Below are positions 24,701 through 33,700 of a DNA stretch of 64,000 nucleotides, piece after piece. The stretch is from Nematostella vectensis (lineage: Eukaryota > Cnidaria > Anthozoa > Actiniaria > Edwardsiidae). Location: the NCBI RefSeq assembly GCF_932526225.1, contig NC_064038.1, positions 10,353,070-10,417,069 on the forward strand. Reading direction: 5' to 3'. A program made the translations under genes and the position numbers. The notes beneath the pieces were generated by a model. That model made no database searches, was not told the DNA's origin, and worked only from the letters and a program-made list of their open reading frames with translations. Within the stretch, counting starts at the first letter, position 1. The number at the start of each line of letters is the position of its first letter.

Positions 24701-27700
24701 ACCTTCTTATTTGGGGAATTTATTGCTATATTTACAATTTGATTTGGTAAATAAGGAATGAACCTTTTTTCTAATAATTTTGCTTTTAATGTTGAATAAA
24801 AACAATAAAGGTGTGGCTGACTTAGGCTCTTTGTGAGCTCCAAGCTATCCTGAGCTGCCAATTTTTGTAATAGTGTATAACTGAGTTCTTTCTTTTCACA
24901 GCCTGGAACAGGTACTGGCCATAAGGATCAAGTAGACTATAGTAGTTCATTAGCTAATGGTAAGGAAGATTAATAATATTGCCCCTACTGCAAGGATAGG
25001 CTAGCCATAAAAAGATGGCAGATGAAGACAACTAGGCTTCCACTCGTGATTTTTTTCTTTTCATTATTTGTGTAATCGTCATGTAATGTTTGTTGTCCCC
25101 TACTAGCTATGCTACCTCATTAGATCTTATTCTTTTAAAATGAATAATTGTGATTTATTTGTTACCTTTGTCAGGCAATCTCCACCGTAGACCGTCCATG
25201 ACAGCTAGAATAGAGGCACCCATTACAAAGGTATTAATTGATATTAGTGTATTTTTAGAAGAGCTGCTGTCCTGTGTTTTTTTTGGCCTCTATGTATTAC
25301 CTGGAAAGATACCCAAAATCAAAATAATTCCTCTCCCAATTGTTTCATATTGGAATTTTCTCTTGTGTCCAGGGATTGACCAACATTTTCCTTGATCTAT
25401 AGGTTATTAACATGTTAAATGCTGCACAAGAAAATAGCCCATTATCAGTTGTTCAAGCTTTGGACAGAGTTGTGGTAAGATGTAGGCCCATTTGGACCAC
25501 ATGTTAAATTTTTGGATGCTTTTTCGTGATTAGGTCTCTTCTGCATTTGTGTTTGTGATTTTATGTTCGTATCTCGTCATTGTCAGCAGCTTAGCCAGAA
25601 TTATTAACAGGTGGGGGCCTTAAAGGCCCTTCAAGGCGTTTTCTCCTGTATTGTAGATAATGTCTCATACAAATGTTTACTTTTTTTGGCTGCTAGAAAG
25701 GGGGGCCCGGGCCCCTTGGGCCACCCCCTGGCTACGCCCCTGATTGTTATTTTACTTAATTTTGGTTTTCCTGAACTGATCCGCCATGATTAGTCCCAGA
25801 CTACCTGCAGATCAATTACTGTATTTAAAGTTATAAAGTGAAACATCATTAATTTGACTTGACTTCTTTTAGCCTTTTGATAGGAAATCAATGATAAAAG
25901 CTGTTAGCAGCAGGAAGAGATAATTTAAAACACCAGATAAGAAGTTTCTATAGATTTCCAGAAACAGAATTGTATACCATGTTTTAAGGATTTTAGTTTT
26001 CTTATTATGAAAATAGATCATTATGTAATCCGAAAGACCTATGTGGAATGCTCCATGGCCAATTGTTTTTCTCCAATCACAACAGTTTTACGGCATAAGA
26101 AACTCTTTAACTGTTTTTTTCCAGGAAATCTTAAGAACTGCTGAGCTCTACTCGCCTGTATTTTCGGGTAATCTTGCTGCTGAAGATGACGTCATGGCAA
26201 ATGATCTGGTTGGGGGTCTAATGAGTAATGTAAGTTACAATCTCTTTCATATTTATGATATCTGGAGTTTTCAACCACAGTGATTAGAATACAACATGAG
26301 AATCCTGCCTTGGGTTTTTGTAAATAAGTTGTGTAAATGCTTGTCCCGTGATACTGTTTTTATACTAATGTTATATTGCACATGTGTTTATTTTTACTAT
26401 AGTCAAGGTCAATATCTAATGTTTTGTTTTGTTTACTTTAATCTCAGGGGAGACGGAGAAGTGGCTGTGATTTACCTAGAACAAGTAAGCAAGCTCGATC
26501 ATTTCATTAGTTTCTTATAAAAGCTTTACCCTATTGACTTCAAAACTGCAGTATCTTTAGTAATGCTAGATTACTGTATCCACATTTAAAAACACTTTTT
26601 TACAACTTTCCTCTAGATGTAAATGTACTACAACAAATATACACTGCATAACACACTGCATAACACGTTACGTGGCTTATTATATATTCCCTTCTAGGGA
26701 AGAAATTACTGCATATTTGAATCTACTAGGCTTTAATATTTCACACACCCAGAAAGTAAATATACACATGACATGACATTTCTAACATTGGAAATACTTT
26801 TAAAGGTGGACAAACAACTGTTCGCTATCTGAATGTTTGACATGGTTTTGACTTCAATCAATCAGTGGTTTCATTGGCACCCTTTGCAGCATTGGCTGCA
26901 GAAGTACAATACAATACAAAAATTTATTTAACATTGACAGCATGGGGAGTGGTCTCAATATCTCCCTAGCTCAGAGAGCTGCTGTACATCGTGGGAATGT
27001 CAGCTGTCTCTCAGAGAATGGCATTCAGCCGAGCTTACCAGTCAATGTCTACACAGATCTCCCCTTTCACCTAGTAAAGGAGTATAGCGGTCTATGTCTA
27101 TGTAGGTCACCCCTTTCAACCAGGAGAATTACTTGACCTCCTGACTCTTTCCAGAATACATTGCATTGTATTGTTTTGTTGTCTTTAGGAAGTCCTGAAA
27201 TCTCACTTTTTGAGACATTTTGGTGACAAAGCTTCCCCTGTGATTAACCTGTGTCGTCTATGTCTACCTAGGTCACCCCTTCCACCCAGTAAAGGAGCCG
27301 TCACAAGGTAGTGGTCGGGCTGTGCCTATAGGTCACCTACCTGAGATCCCTGCCGAGGTTAGCAACGCAATGGTTGATGAGGCTGATTGGGACTTTGATA
27401 TTCTCAAGCTTGAAAAAGCCTCCAATCACAGGTATAATACTTAAAGCCGCATTGTCATCAGTTTACTTCCGGAGGTCCGACGAAAACCTAAAAAAAAGAA
27501 TCTATTAAAATCCGAGATATTTAACAGGTCATCCGCTCTAAATTATCAATCACATCCTCAAAGAAACTTTCAATAAACACACTGCTTTCAATATTTTGAA
27601 ATATTTTTCTCGTTTTCCGTTAAAAATCATGTGTGTGTGTGTGTAAGGGGGGGACGATGTGTATATTATTACCATGATAGGGTGGACATTAAAACTCGTA

Positions 27701-30700
27701 GTGAACGCTAAAGAAATACCTTGTCACGTGTGAAGTTCAGCCTGAGTGAAATCATCAGGAAGCAAACGAAGCTAGCATTGCAGCGATCCCTTGCCACAGA
27801 AATCCCAATAACCCGAAACCCCTTTTTCTCAAAGCAAACAACTAAAGAGCCTGTACTGCTGGCTATGTTTGGATGGCCTGATAAATTATGGGGGTTGAAA
27901 GCTTTTCCTGATTTGTTGGGACAACTCTAGGAATGTACGCTGTTAGATCATTTGACTGCAAACGTCACCATTGCCACCACTTTTCATCACACAAAACTTC
28001 TATAATTCTTTTAGAAATAGCCTTGATCTTATGAAAAAAAATCTTTTTTTATTGGTAACCCTTCTTTTTTTTTTTTTAATGAGACGTCTTGTTGAAGGTA
28101 ATTTCTTTTTCTGTTGCAGACCTCTGTACTTTTTGGGCCTGAAAATCCTGAACAGATTTCGAGTCTGTGAAAAACTAAATATCTCCGAGGACTACGTCAA
28201 AAACTGGCTTCAGGTGAGTTGATTGTTTTGAAGTTGACACCGCCCAGCGACAATGTCCCTAGTGCTAACAGAAAACCACATAAAATCTAAAGAAAAAAAC
28301 TACCAACTTCAATAATCATACTCAATCTATACTGGCCGCAGCTGTCCTTCTACTTACTCGGGATATCGTGAGTTGTCTAAGAAATGTGTCTGTCCGTTTC
28401 CTCGAAAATGTACCTCTTTCACAACCGGCTAGATTCGGAAACAGGCGCAGGAATTGCCCGATGTGGCCATGGCATAGTGTTGACAGTGTTCTAGGTTTGA
28501 ACCTAGCAGTATGACACAGCAATTGAAGTGTGTTTCTATTCTCTACAGCTAATAGAGGCCAATTATCATCGTAAAAATGCTTACCATAACTCGACCCACG
28601 CAGCGGATGTGTTACACGCGACGGCTGTGTTCCTCGCCAAGGAGAGAGTCAAGGTAGGGCATGCCAAATAAATTTTCTGTATCGATCGTGCAACTACGAA
28701 CGATTAAAACAACCTGATTTTTGAAGATTTCCTTAAATTCAAGTTTCTTTTTCTGAATCTTTATAATAGTTGTATCGTTCTATTATCCCCTTATGCTAGA
28801 AATGCACGGTCATAATTACTAGGTGGTATGACTAGAAAAGAAGTGTAGAAGTCCGCTCGTAAGGAATAACGGGATTGACTAGATTACCTCATTGTTATAT
28901 TGTATTCTCGTTCTTCGTCTGTGGTGCACCAATCCAATGATGTGAAATCTTCTGATAGCTTTTACATGACCCGACTAAGAAAGTTACAGGCAAGCTGTAG
29001 AGTAACTAGGTGGTCTGTGTAGGCGGGGTGGAATCAGGGAAATAATTCAACACAAGGTGTAAAGCCGCATTGTCACCAGTTTACTTCCGGAGGTCCGACG
29101 GAAACCTCAACCGTTAAACGACAAAAGAATCTATTAAAATCCGAGATATTAAACAGGCCATCCGCTCTAAATTATCAATCACATCCTCAAAGAAACTTCC
29201 AATAAACACACTGCTTTCAATATTTTGAAATATTTTTCGCGTTTTCCGTTTAAAATCATCGGAGATTGTTACGTAATCGACCGGAAGTAAACTGGTGACA
29301 ATGCGGCTTTAAATTGGTATGTTTTGCGCCTCTGTAAAAACAGAGTGGTGTCGTTGACATTGCGAGTGTTTGCCCTTCGTCCTATCGCGTAACGAGAGGC
29401 TTGAATTTGCCACTCAAGAAGTCACGCGATTTCTAAGTGCATGTCGCCTAATGTCTATGTGTTGATTTGTTTCCTGAATGCATGCTAATACCTTTCAGGC
29501 TGTCCTTGAGCCCCTAGATGAGGTGGCGTCTCTCATCGCTGCAATCGTCCATGACGTCGACCATCCTGGATACACCAACTCGTTCCTGTGCAATGCGGGA
29601 AGCGAGCTCGCTATTCTGTACAATGACATTGCTGTGCTGGAGAGTCATCACGCCGCTCTTGCCTTCAAGCTGACTGCTAGGGACGACAAGTCCAACATCT
29701 TCAGCAATTTAGACGTGTAAGTTAAGCTATTTAAGATGACTGCTAGGGAGGACAAGTCCAACATCTTCTGCAAATTAGACGTGTTAGTTAGGCTATTCAA
29801 GCCGACTGCTAGGGACGGCAAATCCAACATCTTCAGCAATTTAGACGTGTAAGTTAGGCTATTCAAGCTGACTGCTAGGGACGGCAAATCCAACATCTTC
29901 AGCAATTTAGACGTGTAAGTTAGGCTATTAAAGCTGACTACTAGGGACGACAAGTCCAACATCTTCAGCAATTTAGAGGTGTGAGTTAGGCTACTCAAGC
30001 CGACTGCTAGGGACAACAAATCCAACATCTTCAGTAATTTAGACGTGTAAGTTAGGCTATTCAATCCGACTGCTAGGGAAGACAAATCCAACATCTTCAG
30101 CAAATTAGACGTGTAAGTTAAGCTATTCAAGCTGACTGCTAGGGACGACAAATCCAACATCTTCAGCAATTTAGACGTGTAAGTTAGGCTATTCAATCCG
30201 ACTGCTAGGGAAGACAAATCCAACATCTTCAGCAAATTAGACGTGTAAGTTAGGCTATTCAAGCTGACTGCTAGGGACAACAAATCCAACATCTTCAGCA
30301 ATTTAGAGGTGTAAGTTAGGCTATTCAAGCCGACTGCTAGGGACGACAAGTCCAACATCTTCAGCAATTTAGACGGGTAAGTTAAGCTATTCAAGCTGAC
30401 TGCTAGGGACGACAAGTCCAACATCTTCAGCAAATTAGACGTGTAAGTTAAGCTATTCAAGCTGACTGCTAGGGACGACAAGTCCAACATCTTCAGCAAT
30501 TTAGACGTGTAAGTTAGGCTATTCAAGCTGACTGCTAGGGACGACAAACCCAATATCTTCAGCAAATTTGATGTGTAAGTTAGGCTATTCAAGCTGTCTA
30601 GCTGAATAGCAGTTTTTTTTAGCTAATTAGCAGCTCTCAACCCATGCGAGTTCTCCGCTTACTTGGTACATCTCAAAGCCTTCATACTATATGAATTCCA

Positions 30701-33700
30701 CTGTTTACCACATGTACGTTTTAGTTTTTTTCTAACCATTTAATGCACGGAACATGCAATGGCATTATTGAGAATTCACCTTACCGCTCTGGGCGTGAGA
30801 ATGCTGGTCTTTAAAGAAGGCTAATCACGCCGCCATTTTACGCTCCTGCACAATACTAAGTCATACAAAACATCCGTTTCCATCGGCTAATTAAAGCAAG
30901 TAACAGATATACTTTTAGTGAAATATTGTTAATAAGGTATTAAACTTCAATCCTGGGTGGTTATTTTAAAGTTTTCTTGCAAATAAGCCAATGTATTTTC
31001 AAATGTAAACGATAACAAAGGAGTGGTTGCTCTACATTTTTTGACACGCTCTTGTGGTTGTTTCAGTGAGGAGTTTCGCACTGTACGGCAGGCAATCATC
31101 GACATGGTCATGGCCACAGAGATGACACGCCATTTCGAGCATCTCTCGAAGTTCGTGAACAGTATAAACAAAAGACGCTCGTCCAGTATGGATGAAGTCC
31201 ATTCCGTGGTGAGCCACAACAAATGTCTATTTACCTCTCAAACAGCTCCCTTTACATATCCCACCTTTTCTTTTCACCTCTGTTGTTTTTGCGTGTGCAA
31301 CAGTTACCTTGCAGCGGTCTTTCATTCTTTTCTGTTCTTTGCCTGTATGCTGTATCTGTCTGTTAGTAAGGCTAAGCTCAAATGTCGTATTATCCATGAG
31401 CCGTATTCAATATAAATGCATGCAAATGAATTAAGTCGATTGTTTCATTTGCATGTATTTGCATTAAATACGGCTCGTAGATAATACGACGTATGAACTT
31501 AGCCTTACTGACAGACTGAGTCTATCTGCGATCTATTTGTTAAATTAAGAGTCCACTAAATACGTTTTGCTTTACAGCATAGCGGTCGAGGTACACCTGA
31601 CTCAAATACCTCCACGAGTACAGCTCTGAACACGCCTGAGAACCGCACGTTAATAAAGCGAATGCTGATCAAGTGTGCAGACATAGCTAACCCGGCACGC
31701 CCCAGATACCTGTGCAAGGAGTGGGCATATAGGATAGCAGAGGAGTATTTCTCTCAGGTATGCACTATAACTAATGTGTCAGTGAGCGGGAACGACAAAT
31801 GGCAAATGGCAGTTCTAAAACCAACCGCTTCTTATGGGGATTGACTTTTTAAAAAAAAGGTGATAAGTAAACTATCCGCATGATTTCTCCATATTTTCCT
31901 GCATGAACACGACGAGTTCTTTCAATTGTAGAAATGGATGTTATGTGACGTGACGCAATTTGGATGTGACCTGATGTAACGTGACGTAAGGTGGTTGTAA
32001 TGTGACGTGACGTAATGTGACGTAAGGTGGTTGTAATGTGACGTGACGTAATGGGGTTGTTATGTAACGTGATGTAGTGTGACGTGACGTATTGTGGATG
32101 TAATGTGTGACGTGACGTAATGCGGATGTGATGCGACATGACGCTATGTGGATGTGATGGGACGTATGTGGATGTAATGTGTGACGTGACGTAATGTGGA
32201 TGTGATGCGACATGACGATATATGGATGTGATGTGACGTAATGTGGATGTGATGTGACGCAATATAGATGTGACGTGACGAAATGTGGATGTAATGTGAC
32301 GTGACGTAATGTTGATGTGACGTGACGTGATGTGGATGTAACGTAATGTGGATGACTTGGTATACTAAAATAATTGTGAGTAAAGAGTGGTCATGCTTTG
32401 TGCCATCTGTCTTTAGACGGACGAGGAGAAAAGACGAGGTCTCCCGGTAGTAATGCCTGTCTTTGACAGAGCGACGTGCAATGTTCCCAGATCACAGGTG
32501 AGTGTCTCGACAAATATGTATGGCCAATTTTTAGTTCACCTAAAGGATCCACTGTACTTTACTGAAGCTTTCGCTCTCTGCACGCAGGTCTGGTTTATTG
32601 ATTATTTCGTCAGTGACTTGTACGATGCATGGGACGGTGAGTTTTTATCTTGGAGTGTGGGAACATTTAAGAGCCCTCTACCCCCCCCCCCCCCCTTCCC
32701 TTCCCCCTGCCAGGAATTTCCAGAGGGGGAGGGGGGAGGGTATGGATCTTGAAAAATCTATCAATTTTTTTCTCGGAATTTTCGAAATTCTTTTTAAATT
32801 TTTTTGTTTACAAGATCCTTATACAGTGCATCTTTTGGATCTCTGTTCATTTAAAAAGGTTAGTCAGATAAGAATTTCGCAGCAGCTAAAATATATCTTG
32901 ACCTGTATTTCATTATCTTTAAAAGTTTAGTAAAGATTTACCGTAATTACCTTAACAATGACCGTCTTTTTCCCATTGTCTCACCAGCGACTACTCGCAA
33001 ATTATTTACTCTTTTTGTGCGACTTCTAAATCAACGTCAGAACTAGCTTTGCTAGTAGTCTTTGTTTTGCTAGCATTTGGCTCGACACCAAATACAGTTA
33101 TGTTCGGAACTGGAGGAACTGCGTGACGCATAAATCGCTCGTAACATGGGCTTTTCTATTTTCAGCGTTTGCGTACGTGCCGGAGACAATCCGTCACCTG
33201 ACCGATAATTACGATTACTGGAAGAAAGCCGCAGACGAATTAGTGAGTCCTGTCTGATACATGTTACAGGTGTGGGCTGCTTAACAATCTCTGGTAACCA
33301 TAGCAACTAACGGTCTGACCTTGGGAACTTGCATATGATGACAATGAGATACCTCGTTTTCTGCCACACGAAAGACAAGATGAGCAATGGCATGATCACT
33401 TAAGGTGGCGTCACACGGGCTAACATGTAACAAAAACTTTTCGCGATACATTGTATCGTATCCATTCTGACTTGTTGCCAAACAGATGTTTCACGAAATA
33501 ACTTTCGTCAATTTTGTGTTGTATGTTTTTGAATCCGGTGTTGTCGAGTGAAATGATGCGCGGAAAGTTGTGTTGCGCGATATGTTAAACGGTCAAAAGC
33601 TTTTTACTATACAGTGTATCGCGAAAAGTTTTTGTTGCGTGTTATTCCGTGTAACACCACCTTAGAGCTTAGAGCCAACGCTGTTATTTTTTTCATGTCC

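Noticed and set aside
29648-30592. Minus-strand 314-codon frame with a 22-residue Leu-rich period resembling leucine-rich repeats
   Set aside because: It is the antisense of the 66-bp array copied from PDE8 exon 20. Near-identical units and origin from coding sequence of another gene argue against an LRR protein.
31849-32262. His/Ser/Thr-rich minus-strand frames (HITSTLRH)
   Set aside because: They are the antisense of the TGACGT-containing intronic array, open only by repetition.
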